The position numbers and the translations under genes were made by a program. A model generated the notes under the pieces. The model had not been told where the DNA came from. It was given only the letters and a program-made list of their open reading frames with translations, and did no database searches. From NCBI GenBank assembly GCA_034509495.1, contig CM067521.1, positions 14,730,991-14,794,990 on the forward strand: DNA of 64,000 nt, in the 5' to 3' direction. The stretch comes from Acestrorhynchus altus (taxonomy: Eukaryota > Chordata > Actinopteri > Characiformes > Acestrorhynchidae). Of the stretch, positions 21,620 through 56,269 are shown piece after piece (position 1 is the first letter of the stretch; each line of letters opens with the position of its first letter).

Positions 21620-22440
21620 TATCATTTTAGTGCATTCACAGACACACTGACATACCAAGAGTCATGGGATCTCAATAAGATGCCCACACCTGCATAAGTA
21701 GTGGGGTGTTATCTTTTGAGTGAGGTTCAACTCTGGCCAGTATGCTCATAATAAGGTGACATGAATTATTGTCATTTGACCAAGGTATTATAGTAGATGC
21801 CAGATGGATGGGACATTCCAATTCCTTGATCTACAGTGCCACGTGTACTGGGAATATGTCATATAACCAATCCTGAACCACTTGGCCCTGATGACATGGT
21901 GCATTTTTCTGCTGTAATATCCCTTCATTGTAGGGTATGTGAAGGCCATGAAGGGCTACAAATCAATTACATGTTTAGTTGGACCAGTAGATCCAATCCA
22001 TGCTATAAAAATACACCCCACACCAGCATGGAACCACCATCATCCTGCATAATGCCTTGTTGACAACTGCGGTCCAAGGTTGCGTGGGATCTGCACAAAA
22101 CACAAACCCGACCATTAGCCTGAAACAATACATTGTCTTTCATGGTGTGGACACATTGGTCCACAGCAGATGCTCCCATATCCTATGGTAGTTAAGAAAG
22201 CTACACCAACCTGCAGGAAATGCAGGAAATGCATGCGGGGCTCCTACATCGAATGTGGATGGGATTTCTGCTAGTCTCGCATGGCAAACTGATTAATCAT
22301 TCATGGGCAGCAGCTGCACTGTCCACTGTGGGTGGTAATGGTTCTCATGATGTCTTTCTGGTACACACTGTGGATCAAGGAATTTTAAATCTGATAATTC
22401 ATGTCACCTTGCCCATAGCACTCTAAACTTCTCCAAACTG
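21620..22440 (-). mobile_element. Tc1/mariner-like element, family 2, degenerate
   Basis: Minus-strand frames near 21900-21930 resemble the GILQQDNA.CH...VVQ.W catalytic segment of Tc1-like transposases, with substitutions. The ends carry GTGTTATCTTTTGAGTGAGG and GAATTTTAAATCTG, homologous to the better preserved 25.1-26.0 kb copy. Many stops; inactive. Confidence 0.65.
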
Positions 22441-22810
22441 TTATCTGAGCTAATGCCACTTCACTATAAATTTACTGGTATACCATGAATTCTTGGTAAG
22501 TTATTGTAATTGTTACTGTAACATGTGAATTTCATGTCACTGATTATATTAGCATATAATGAGGTGTAGATTTTGTCCTGATGACTTTCTTCTTTCCTCC
22601 AGGAGCTGATAAGAGGATTTATTTACTGACTTGTAACCTGGCTGTTGTGCATTTTGAATTTTTCAAAGATCCCACAGAAAGAAACCACAACCAGGAGATT
22701 CTGCAATGAAAATAGTGAACAAGTCTGAACAACGGAAGCTTTTCCTTAACTGAGACTTGTTCTTTCTTTTCAGCCTCCTTCTTTTTGTTTTGTGGCAGTG
22801 TTGGAGGTTG

Positions 22811-22819
22811 GTGTGTGTG

Positions 22820-22873
<54 letters not shown>

Positions 22874-22875
22874 CT

Positions 22876-22909
<34 letters not shown>
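22811..22909. repeat. Compound GT/AT/GT microsatellite
   Basis: (GT)5, then about 19 AT units, then about 25 GT units with one interruption, followed by a G run at 22919-22928. Confidence 0.97.
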
Positions 22910-22929
22910 GGAGAGTTTGGGGGGGGGGC

Positions 22930-24900
22930 GTTCTCGTAGTTTCCCATGTCATTCCCACAAACGGGCTTCCCTAACAGGAACCATAGGTACGCTGATCTCA
23001 TTAGAACAATTACCAAAGGCCTGCATTTTCCAGTCCAGCCTTTAAAGACCCCAAGGCAGTGTAATTTCAAAATCAATCCCCTTCCAAAAAAGCACCAGTG
23101 TTGGCACTTTCTAAAGGACTGTCAATTACCTCTACCTCCATTGGGCTAAAGGAAAGCAGCATGATTCAACCAGGCCTCAATAAAGGCCCATTCTTCAGGG
23201 AAATCGGCCCGCGCATGGACTTGAATTCATTCAGCATTAATCTCGGCCTGCTTGTGGGAGCCCACTTAATATTCATAGTCTGTGCCAGGCACATCACTGC
23301 ATGCAAATGGAGCATTCCTGACGTAGAGGAGCTTTATCTGCTGGAGCACTCTCTCTCTCTCACTCTTGCTTACTTACTCTTTCTCTTTTGCCTGCTGCTG
23401 TTCTTCAATTTTTAACTGCTGCAAAATATGGCTGGGCTCTCAGAGAGCTTAGACACCCCACCTCCCCTTCATCTCTGTAACACCAGGCACCAGAGTTCGT
23501 GGAGCCATCCCAAGATCTCCCATCATTAAAAGCTGTTTAACTGAGAGACGAACAGCCCAGCATGACAAGAAGGCTAATACCCCTCTCGTTACCCCAAAGC
23601 CCTACATTGAGACAATAGCTTTGTTGACAGTTGGGCTTATTTGTAGTCACCTAATTTTCGCTTCCTAAAATCATGGAAGCCCTAGAAGCTTTCCTCTTGC
23701 TGAGAGGATGAACTTTCCCACAAAACACAGAGGTTCTGTCTTTATTCCAGATCTGAAGTTACACAAAGCCAGCACTCCTCACATTACTGACCACAGGAAG
23801 TCTCTAAGGGCTATTACTAGAGTGACCAGGCCACTGACATTTTTACATCTTATGATTAATTAAGTTCCAGGGTGGCGATTACCACATCGCCCACCACGGC
23901 AGAGCTCTGCGATGGAGGAACATGAGTTCAATTTGTCACAAGTGGAGAGAAAGAATCAATCAATCTGTTGAATCAGTTTAATTCAAGTGAATAAAAAGTG
24001 TCTGCGCAGCGGCAGCTTGGCTGAATCTCATTCGCATTCAAAACGGCTTCTCCCAAATTGGAAGACACAGCTAGTTTAACTGTTGGCTAAACATTTGTGC
24101 TCCCACCAGTAAGTCCTGTTTAGACTTTAAAGCATTGTGTTAAAAAAGACAAAATTGCTTTGCATCAGGTCCCCTATCATAGGCCAGCCCAAATATTTGC
24201 CTCATCAAGGTCTTGTTCGATTCCACTCCATCCTTTTGCCAATTGATTGGAGGGAATTCCCAAGGAATTACCAGTTTACTCAAATCAATTGTCCCAAGTG
24301 GACACAACTGCGGAACTTTTTGGACCCGCCGATAAGATGCCCCTGGGCAAAAATAAAATCACATGAGACGTGCTCAATTATTCATAGGAATGAGGATGCT
24401 TTTAAGATAGTAGACCAAATGAAGAGTTAACCAAAGATCAGGGCATTTCACACCTGTAGTTAATTTGCTTCGGATTGTTTTCTCACAAGGAAAAGTCTAA
24501 GTGCACCAATTTGCGTCACAAAAACAAAAACAAAAAAAAACTAAATGTGAGAATGTTCTCTTTACTGATATGTCAGAATCGTCTGGGGTAGGAGCAAGAA
24601 AATACAGGTGTAGTGAATATCTGGTCAGTATGCCAGCTTAAACTAGGCCTGCAAAGCTGTATAGCATCAGGTTGTTGGATTGGATTCAGGTAAGATCACA
24701 TTCTCACCACAAAACGAACTGCTCCAGAGGTGGTTTGTGACCAGGCTGAAACCACCTGCTCTAAAGGATCTCGATACAGTTGTTTTGGTCTGCATCAAAA
24801 ATGCACCAAGAAAGAAAACAACCAGAATTCAGTTGAAGCCAAAAGTCATGGAATAGCAGTGTGTACGATGAATATGAAATGACATTTCCTCGGGGGACGG
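22930..24900. other. Intergenic, repeat-poor; possible conserved non-coding sequence
   Basis: About 2 kb with no transposon signature between repeat-dense flanks. Around 23225-23320 are ATTCATTCAGCATTAATC (homeodomain-like TAAT cores) and GCATGCAAATGG (octamer ATGCAAAT). This would fit a regulatory element but is not proof. No coding similarity seen. Confidence 0.35.
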
Positions 24901-25079
24901 CTTTGAAATGTCCACATTTATAGCATAGGGTCAACTCTTAATTCACTTTGTCACTTTGGAGTAACTCTTAAGTCCATTAATTTCCTTGGAATGTCCTCCA
25001 ATCAACTGGCAAATGAAAAGAGAGGAATTGAACAAGACCCCTAAGTGGATGATATTTAGGGGACCTGCTACTATAAGTT

Positions 25080-25988
25080 CTGAGGAGTTATTTTGTGGGT
25101 GAGACTGAACACTTGCCAACATGCTTATGGTGAGGCAACATGAGTTTGAGCAAGTCATCATTGTGGATACCACTTGAATGGGAAATTCCATTTTCAAAGT
25201 TAGCAGGTATTCCTCAATCCACAGTGTCACATGTGAACTAGAAATATGTCATAGAACCAATTCTGGACAACCTGATGCCACCATGCATTGTCCTGCTGGA
25301 GTATCCCATCATTGTGTACATTGGGTAATGTGCTAGAAATGGTCACCAAGCAGTGAAACGTAGCAACACTGGTCAATGACCAAACCCATGTCATGGGAAT
25401 ACACCCCACTCCAGTATAGAACCTGCATCAGAGTGCACTGTGCCGGTTGACAACCAGGGTCCATGGCATGAGGTCTACACAACACTTACCTACCATCAGC
25501 TCAAAACAATTGGTACCATGACTCATTGGACCTACGCCACATTACCAGTCCTCTAGGGTTCAGTTTGCAACCTGGTAAGCCCAGGTGAGGCACAGTGTCT
25601 GCTGTCTTTGTGTTAACACAGGTAGTCTGGTGTCTGCTCCCAAATCCCAGGGAAACTAAAGAACACTGTATTGATTTGCTGGATATGCACTTGGGGCTCC
25701 TGCATTGAATATAGATGTGATTTCTTAGAGAATTCTAGCCAGACACTGCTGGCCACAATCATTACCACCCTCTGCACTGTCCACTGTGGGTGGTAACACC
25801 TCCTGTGATGTATTCCTGGCACATAACTGACACCGCGGAATTGAGGAATGTTAAATACCCACACAACTTCAAAAATGGAATCTCCCACCCATCTGCCACC
25901 CATTATTATGACTCCCTCAAACTCTAATTTATGTTGACTTGCCATCAGCATGTGTTGAACCTCACTCACAAAATAACACCTCACAACT
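25080..25988 (-). mobile_element. Tc1/mariner-like element, family 2, with inverted termini
   Basis: Starts GAGGAGTTATTTTGTGGGTG and ends CACTCACAAAATAACACCTC, which are inverted copies, followed inward by complementary CCAACATGCTTATGGTGAGG and CCATCAGCATGTGTTGAACC. A minus-strand frame at 25409-25227 reads DGILQQDNAWWHQVVQNWF, matching the DDE-domain segment of Tc1-like transposases. About 0.9 kb where an intact element is about 1.5 kb or more, with stops and frame breaks. Confidence 0.8.
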
Positions 25989-26149
25989 TATACAGGTACG
26001 GGTGTTCAGAGGCCATCAGATAACGCCACTTCATAACGATGATGAATTTTGATGTGAAAAATATTTGTATAGATTTGAAGTGTATAGCACCATATTTGAA
26101 AGGTTCTATAAAGAACAGTTTAAACATTCTAATATTCAATTCTAAAGTG

Positions 26150-26440
26150 CAAAGGCACATTGGCTGTAAAGAAGTATTGCCAATAGAATAGTGTTGTCTA
26201 GAGCAGATAAACATAAACTTATTGGCACCATGCGTAATGCCAGGCATTTGCTTAGAGTGGTATATAGCCCTCCAGCATTAAGCTGTGCCACAGTGCAACT
26301 ATGCTCTCTGGAATGATGGTGCTCCATACAATACTTTTGTGATGAGTTAGGGAGTTGGTGATGAGGTGAGGTGGTGACCATCCAACAACCTGACCTCACT
26401 AATTCCTCCCCTCATCAACATTGATTAGACATGCAATCTA
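26150..26440 (+). repeat. Dispersed MITE-like repeat, family A
   Basis: Carries AGAAGTATTGCCAATAGAAT, AGCAGATAAACATAAACTTA, CCATGCGTAATGCCAGGCAT and ATCCAACAACCTGACCTCAC, shared with the 15.8, 52.1 and 58.2 kb copies. Confidence 0.75.
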
Positions 26441-26598
26441 AGATTAAAATGACCTAATTTACACAATCAGAGCAATGCACTTTAACGATGACTGACAGCT
26501 ACCTCACACTGTACACTGATCCTAAATTCAGCCTGAATATGACCTTGTCATTCAGGTTCTATTAAAAGCCCACTTACACGCTGGTATTACCTTGCAAG

Positions 26599-26686
26599 AC
26601 ACGTCCTCAATATAATAACTACTTGTTTTTTTTTCCTTGAGTCTAAGAAAAAAAAATAACAAGTAGTTATTATATTGAGGACGTGT
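26599..26686. repeat. Perfect 29-bp inverted repeat (hairpin)
   Basis: Arms 26599-26627 (starts ACACGTCCTCAATATAATAA) and 26658-26686 (ends TATTGAGGACGTGT) are exact reverse complements. The spacer has a T run on one side and an A run on the other, so it can pair further and leave only a small loop. No target-site duplication is evident. Confidence 0.95.
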
Positions 26687-26839
26687 TTCTACAGAGCAAT
26701 GATAAACCATTTGGATGGATAAATCATACTATATAATGCACAGGAGCTGGTACAGCATCCTATCAATTGGAAAAAAAAACTGAGCAAACAAGAAGTTGAA
26801 AAGATGTTGTGGCTTCTTTTTAAGGAAGCTGATTATACA

Positions 26840-27722
26840 TATGTGCTATTACATATTATGCATTTAGATGGAAAAAGTTTGGAACATTCAGGTTAATTGG
26901 AAACATGTGATTGTCATTATTGGGTACAAGGGGAGCATCCCTGAAAGGCTCAGTCGTTCACAAGCAAGGATGGGGCGAGATTCACCACTTAGTGAACGAC
27001 TGCGTGTGCAAATAGTCCAACAGTTTAAGACCAATGTCTCTCAACATGCAATTGCAAAAGATTTAGGGATTTCATCATCTATAGTCCATAATATCATCAT
27101 AAGATTCAGAGAACATCTGTAAAGGCACCATTAATGCTGAAAAGTACATTCAGGTTTGGAGCAAGATATGCTGCCATCAAAGCAACGGCTTCAGGGACGT
27201 CCCTGCTTATTTCAGCTAGACAATGCCAAGCCACACTCTGCACTGTAGTGCAAGAGAGTGGGTACTAGACTGGCCTGCCTGCAGTCCAGACCTGTCTCCC
27301 TCTGAAAATGTTTGCTGCATTATGAAGCGCAAAAGATGACAACAGAGATCCTGGACGGTTGAGCAACTGAAGTTGTACATCAAGTAAGAATGGGAAAGAA
27401 TTCCACCTACAAAGCTTCAACAATTAGTGTCCTCAGTTCCCAAATGCTTATTGACTGTAGTTAAAATGAAAGCTGAGGTAACAGAGTGGAAAACATGCCC
27501 CTGTCCCAACTTTTTTGGAATGTGTTGCAAACATCAAAATGAGTGAATATTTGCAACAAAAAAAACAAAACAAAACAATAAAGTTTATCCAAATGAACAT
27601 TAAATATCTTGTCTTTGTAGTTTATTCAATTGAATAAAGGTTAAAAAGGATTTGCAAATCATCAAATTCTGTTTTTACTTATGTTGTACACAACATCCCA
27701 ACTTTGTCCATCCCAAGTTGTG
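26840..27722 (+). mobile_element. Tc1/mariner-like element, family 3, internally deleted
   Basis: The frame 26868-27122 holds a helix-turn-helix typical of Tc1 transposase (LRVQIVQQFKTNVSQHAIAK, then DLGISSSIVHNIIIRFRE). The middle of the transposase is missing. From 27160 the C-terminal part resumes in broken frames (QLDNAKPHSAL, WTVEQLKLYIK). The tail has CCAACTTTTTTGGAATGTGT, an AATAAAG run and a terminal repeat ending near CATCCCAACTTTGTCCATCC. Not functional. Confidence 0.82.
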
Positions 27723-28198
27723 GAACTGAGGTAACACTGTTTGATCAGTAATTTAGTGTAAAAATAACATTTTCTGCAAAACATTTAATGAACTGTAATT
27801 CTAAAATTTGGCAATATAGGATATGGGATCTTTGAAGCCAATATCCTACATCTTTAAAGCCACTTTATTCCAAGTGCACAGAAATCTCCATCCTGATCTT
27901 CATAAGAATCAGTCTGTTCATATAATCATCATTACATGCCAATAAGTATAAGGTGTTTAAAGTCATTGTGACAGTAAAACCATCCCTAGCTGGTCAGTTA
28001 CTAAAGAAAAAGTTACACAACATTAGATTCTCTAGAAACACTATAAACAATGCTGGCTTGCTTTCAGACTGTGAGAGTCTGCATTTCTGACTCCACACTG
28101 TCCTCTGGTGCTGCATTGAAGGAATAGCTACTTAGTGGAGTGAATGATCATCATTCTTTCTTGATCTTCACTTAACATCAGGCCCATATCCTATATGT
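27723..28198. other. Intergenic, nothing recognised
   Basis: AT-rich sequence without coding or repeat signature visible by eye. Confidence 0.5.
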
Positions 28199-28383
28199 CA
28201 GTGTTTCCCAACCCTGTTCCCGGAGGCACACCTGCCCTACACATTTTAGCTTTAACACACCCCTTGCAACTCTGAAGGGCTGGTTAATGAGCTGATTAGT
28301 TGATGTAGCAGTGTTAGTAGCAGGGTAAGCTCTAAAACATGCAGAGCAGGTGTGCCTCCAGGAACAGGGTTGAGAAACAGTGG
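28199..28383. repeat. Palindromic MITE
   Basis: Left end CAGTGTTTCCCAACCCTGTT CCCGGAGGCACACCTG; right end CAGGTGTGCCTCCAGGAACA GGGTTGAGAAACAGTG. The ends are near-perfect inverted copies of about 35 bp, with GAGCTGATTAGTTGA in the centre. A widespread fish element type. Confidence 0.85.
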
Positions 28384-28825
28384 TATATGTTACTGAAACA
28401 CATCTGCCTGTAAAATTTATGCAGTTTATTAAACCAGTGAGACCATTAACAGTAACCTCTTTTTAAATGGCTTAATCCCACATTTTCGGTCAAAACTGAT
28501 TATAGCTCCATAACTAAATTTATACTTTATTCATATCACATAATTAAAAAGACTGTTTTTATTACTGTGCCTTAAACACGGATAGATGAAATATATGTAA
28601 ATGACTGCTTCTCTGTCCCAACATCCCCACGCTCATTTGAGCAATACATTAGAAAGTGATAAGTGTGTCTACTTGTAATTAACTCTATATAACATTAGAA
28701 TAAACCCAAATAAACAAGGTCAGTGGTGGATGTGTGTATCTGTAAAACTCTGTAACACAAAGTCAGTGATCAGTGAGTGTTTCTACCTGAAATTAAATCT
28801 ATATAACATTAGAATAAACCCAATT

Positions 28826-28945
28826 CAACAAAGCATCCACACTTATTAATGAGCTAATTAGTTGAATCAGGTGTGTTGGGAGGAGGGAAAGCTCTAAAAA
28901 CTGCACAACATCGGTGTCTTCAAGACCAGGGTTGAGAAACACTGC
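28826..28945. repeat. Partial copy of the 28.2-kb palindromic MITE
   Basis: Matches the right half of the 28.2-kb element: ATGAGCTAATTAGTTGAATC, GCTCTAAAAACTGCA and CCAGGGTTGAGAAACACTGC. Confidence 0.7.
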
Positions 28946-31229
28946 CTTACTAAATTGTGGCCATGACATATTTTTATTTAAGCGGGATATCACCTGTGGG
29001 ACTCCATAGGTTATAGGTTACAGTTGTGTAGTTCATGTGTTTATGTAGAAGCCTTTAATCATGACTTTAAGTTTATTAGAGACAGATGAACCCATCTGCT
29101 TCCATACCAGCACAACCCAGTTTAACTCACACATACTGAGAAAAGCATCACACAAGACTCCACACTGTTGACTGGACACCATTCTGGTTCATGCTGCTCT
29201 GGGAATTTATTAAGTGCTGTTTTTTTCTTTTCTTTTCCTTTTTTTTTTCCTTTCATTTTTCCACTTGCGCTCTCGTCTGGAGTCGTGTTACAGACAGTCA
29301 AGCAGCAAGAGTCACAGTTCATCATGTTTCGTCAGGCTAGAAAATCATTTACATCACATTAGTTACTGACGTTTGTCTTTTTTGTATGTTTGTTTGTTGT
29401 TTTTTTTTGTTTTTTTTTTGTTGGTTCATTTTTCGTTAGACCACAAACATTCCAGCAACACACTCTAGGGTAGGTGGATAAACAATCAGAAAGCATGACT
29501 TTTTGCATAGTATTAAATGAACAAAGACATTGAATTCTTTATTTACAATTATTGTATAGATTTTAAAAAAATTCATAAAAACAAGATGGATGAAACACTT
29601 AAGTCATTTACCCATAAACTGCTAGAGCGCCAAAAATACCAATGGCGTGTATCTTCTTTGTTCCACAAAATGCATGCTGCTAAGTACAGTACATAGAAGC
29701 TGATGTATTGCAAGAAATATTATTATTAGTCATAAGTATTAGAACGCTTGCGAACTGTCGGCACTTCCACTGACCAGTACACCTTCCTGACTGCATCCGT
29801 GTTGGGTGAACTGCATGACCTCTCGGTTATTTTGGGAAACAAAGGCTCTAATCAGATGAGGCCCAGTTGCACTGCAGAAAAAAAATAAAGTAGCGGTAGT
29901 AATGGGTCACAAATCCTCACCAGCCAGGATGGAGCTGCATCTAGAGTCCTCAGTGTACACAACCACTGCACCCACCACCATCGCTCTCTCGCTGTCTCTC
30001 TATCACTCTCACAAACATCTGAAACATCAGACATTAAATGTTTAACAGTAGCTTCACTGTGAAAGTGTCCGCTGGCAGAGAGAGCTGTTTTGGGAAATTG
30101 GGAAACTGGTGAAAAAGAATAAAGGGCAAGACCTCAGGTGGTCATTATCAACATCTACTGGACCAAAGTGATGGGCTTCTTACCTTTGCTGAGCTTTGTT
30201 TTAGCTTCTTCACGCATGCCTGAGCTTACAGTTAAAGCTTGTGCACCATCTGATATAACGAGGAAAAAGAAAGTGAGAAAACCCGACAAACCAAACCAAA
30301 AAAAAAGAAAAAAAAAAAGGAAACTCATCAGGGCTGACATTGGAAAAGTAAAATCCACTTGCATATTAAGCTTAAGTCAGCATGCTTCCCACCCAAAAAT
30401 GTTTCCAATTAGTCATAAGTGTTACAACAGTAAAATTTCAGGGATCTTCATTATATGGGTTCCCGAGTGCGCCTTCAGAAATAGCCCCCGGTTTGTCCTC
30501 TCTATAGTACAATAAATAGTAGTTAACAACTAGTGAATACTGTTTGAGATGCTAGAGTATATTTACTGACTGCAGGAAGACAAGCTTTGATTTGAACACA
30601 CAGAAGCACATCTAAATTTACACCACAGAAAGTTCATTCATATCTGGATAGTGCAGAAGATGATCATATAGGTATCTTGTTTGTTTGATTTTTTTTTTGT
30701 TAGAAAAAGACTCAAAAGCAACATTCCATTTTGTTTTTGTCTGTTTTTGTCAGTTTTTTCTTGTTAAGTTTTTCGCTTGTTTAAAGTTTTTGACAGCTTC
30801 GGAGCTGGGTTTGTTGTTCCAAAGAAAAGAAAAATCAAATGGTTTCAAAACAGGGGAAAAATGGAATCAACACAATATTTCACAAGATTCAACACAACTT
30901 TGATTTTCTTAACACAGAAGCCAAATATAACTTATGACTTTACACATTGTCCAACTTAAAAAAAAAAAGGAAAAAAAAGAATAATAAAACAAAAATAACA
31001 AAAGTAAATCCATTGCCGCCTTCGTAGTGAGTCACGAGATTGAAAAGAGTGCACTTTCATTCCCATTGCGTAAGCGGTGTACCTAAAGAGGTTCAAAATC
31101 CAACCTGAAATGTAGACTCGCATTCGAGACAGACCAAAAGTTCATATCAAGCTTTGAATTAAAAAAAAAAAGTTCAGAGAAATAAAAAGGGAGCCTCTCA
31201 TTCCCGAGTTCATCCCTGACAATCAATGG

Positions 31230-31230
<1 letters not shown>

Positions 31231-31269
<39 letters not shown>
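31231..31269. repeat. (ATA)n microsatellite
   Basis: Thirteen ATA/TAA units, inside the inferred atp2b2 3' UTR. Confidence 0.95.
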
Positions 31270-31271
<2 letters not shown>

Positions 31272-31587
31272 AAGATGCCACGTTAATTGTATATGATCCC
31301 ACTATATTTTGGTTGTCTTTTTGTTATCCTCTAAAAATATCTACAGTATTTGACAAAATAGCAGGCAAGTCCAGCACACAGTTCGTAATAAAACACCTAC
31401 AGTCCAATATTAACTTGAATCATCTCCAACTAAGTCTGCCTTATGGTTTTGAACCCTACAAAGAAACCAGGACATTATCTATGGGTTTTTGTAAACAAAT
31501 TACATTCTCTTTAGGACATAAATAAGTTAAAGTAGTTAAGAGTCATTGAAGCAGAAACAAGGCAACATGCCAACAAAGATAAACTCT

Positions 31588-31640
31588 GTATATATTTTTA
31601 TATATATAAATATATATATTTATATATATATATATGTATG

Positions 31641-31679
<39 letters not shown>

Positions 31680-31681
31680 TT
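31588..31681. repeat. TA-rich self-complementary tract
   Basis: Alternating TATATA blocks broken by TTTTT, AAA and TGTATGTA. Able to fold back on itself; within the inferred atp2b2 3' UTR. Confidence 0.9.
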
Positions 31682-32325
31682 AATAAATGCTAATTTCCAT
31701 AGATTCCTCTTTTCCAACAGGTGCAAATTCTACTGTGCAACTTGAGCCCCTGCGACCTCAACACGCTTTATTCCTTTAACCCAATAAATCTATACAGTTA
31801 GGTACATGCCACACACGAGACTCAGAGATCAGTGAATTGGATAAGCTGTCTTTAAGTAGCAGTCCACGGCACTTCCCACCAAAATCAAATCCAAGTCAAA
31901 TAAAAGCAAAAAAGTTTCCAAATAAAAACTCAGGTAATGTACATTCATGCAGGAGCGATTATAATATAGTTGAATCTGATTTTAAATAACTCTTCTTGTA
32001 GTCCGTTGTCGCCCTTTCAGGAAAGCAAAATAAGGTAGTGGTCCGTTTACACTGGATACTGTTTTTCAAGTGGCTCCAGAAACGTCCTAAATCTAAAGTC
32101 TTGGACTCCTGAACCTGAACTTATCAGTGGAGAAAAAAAAGAAAAAACCAACAGCAACAACAAAAACCCAAAAACACCACGTGGTTCCAAACACGTGTTC
32201 AGTCAGCAGCACACGTTCTCTCTTGGACGTGCGTTGGTTTTCTTTTTTTGTTGAGTTTTTTTCTCTTTTTTAAAATGTACAGTCTGACGTAGTGATGTAT
32301 TGGATGTTCCAGAGTGAGTGAAGGG

Positions 32326-55186
<22,861 letters not shown>

Positions 55187-56269
55187 CTGAAAAAAAAACA
55201 AGATGTCAGACCTAAATGACTAAATGCCACATTATATATAGCCATAAATATCTATGCTAACAAATGCAGCTGCCCTTCTCTTTGTGTTATCTGGTATTCA
55301 CCAGAGGAGCATTCAATGCCCTTCTGAGTCCTAACTCGTCTCAAGGATTCTCCCGCTTACTCAAAGGGTTTTTTTTTACTGCCAGTGTCACCATTAGCTG
55401 ATTCATCTTTGGACTAGCTGTGAAAAGCACTATTCAAATACATCTGAACATTTAAATGGAATTGAATTCACTTTCATATAGAAATACAGAAAGAAAGCTC
55501 TAAGTCCTCACTGAATAATAGGAAGCTTAGAATGAAAATGCTCCTTATTTTGGGAGTAATAGACTGAATAGAATGTACTTAATTAAACACTAATATCAGA
55601 ATAAATACAAACAATACAATAATACTAAAAGTAGTAGTTCTACATCATGTGTTCAATAAACCATCTCCAAAGCTCTCCTCATGGGAGTCTATTATTATTT
55701 ATAATTCTCATCCACCACCTGGTTTGGTAAATCAGTGCTTAATGATGTTAAATCAGGTGAGCTGATGATGGAACTGAACACCTCCATTTGTTCTTCAAAT
55801 TAGCTCAAACCTGACTGCATATCCTTATTTTCAGCCTGAAGACAAGTTTGGCCATTGGTCTGTTCACAGAAGTTATTCTTGTATTCTTGTACCTTGTATT
55901 CTGAGCAAGGTACACTGCAGCCAATCAGAACCGACTTTTTGGTGGAGCTTCTCGATGATTCTTGATGATTTCTATGTCATTTTTATTGACTGCATACTCC
56001 CGCATCAGTAAAAGTCTTTTACCTCCTATTAAACAAGCCAGAATGTTTCCTTCAGATCCTCTGGAAAAATGTGTTTTGTGGCATTTACCAGTAGTGGGAT
56101 ATTCAAAGAGGCATTTAGTATTGTTGCTCACATCCATATATTAAATTCATTACACATACAGTGACATATCTCAAGCACTTTTTATTTTAGCATCACTTAA
56201 AGCTCATTAAAAACTCTGAAATCCAGTCTCTCAAATAATTAGATATATAAGACATTTTGTCTCTGTGGA
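55187..56269 (-). other. atp2b2: atp2b2 intron, unassigned part
   Basis: Intronic sequence without exon or repeat signature that I recognise. Confidence 0.5.

Larger units (their letters stand above)
29500..32325 (-). other. atp2b2: Probable long 3' UTR of atp2b2
   Basis: Sequence immediately 3' of the atp2b2 stop codon, with no other gene and few transposons for nearly 3 kb. Possible poly(A) signals on the minus strand (AATAAA) occur at 31766-31772 and 29538-29543. It contains an ATA trinucleotide run and a TA-rich stretch. The 3' end is inferred from these signals only; neuronal transporter mRNAs often have long 3' UTRs. Confidence 0.35.

Noticed and set aside
22663..23076. Open frames with long Tyr-Ile, His-Thr or Cys-Val runs
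   Set aside because: They are translations of the compound GT/AT microsatellite, not proteins. The same applies to frames over 33258-33689 and 14656-14847.
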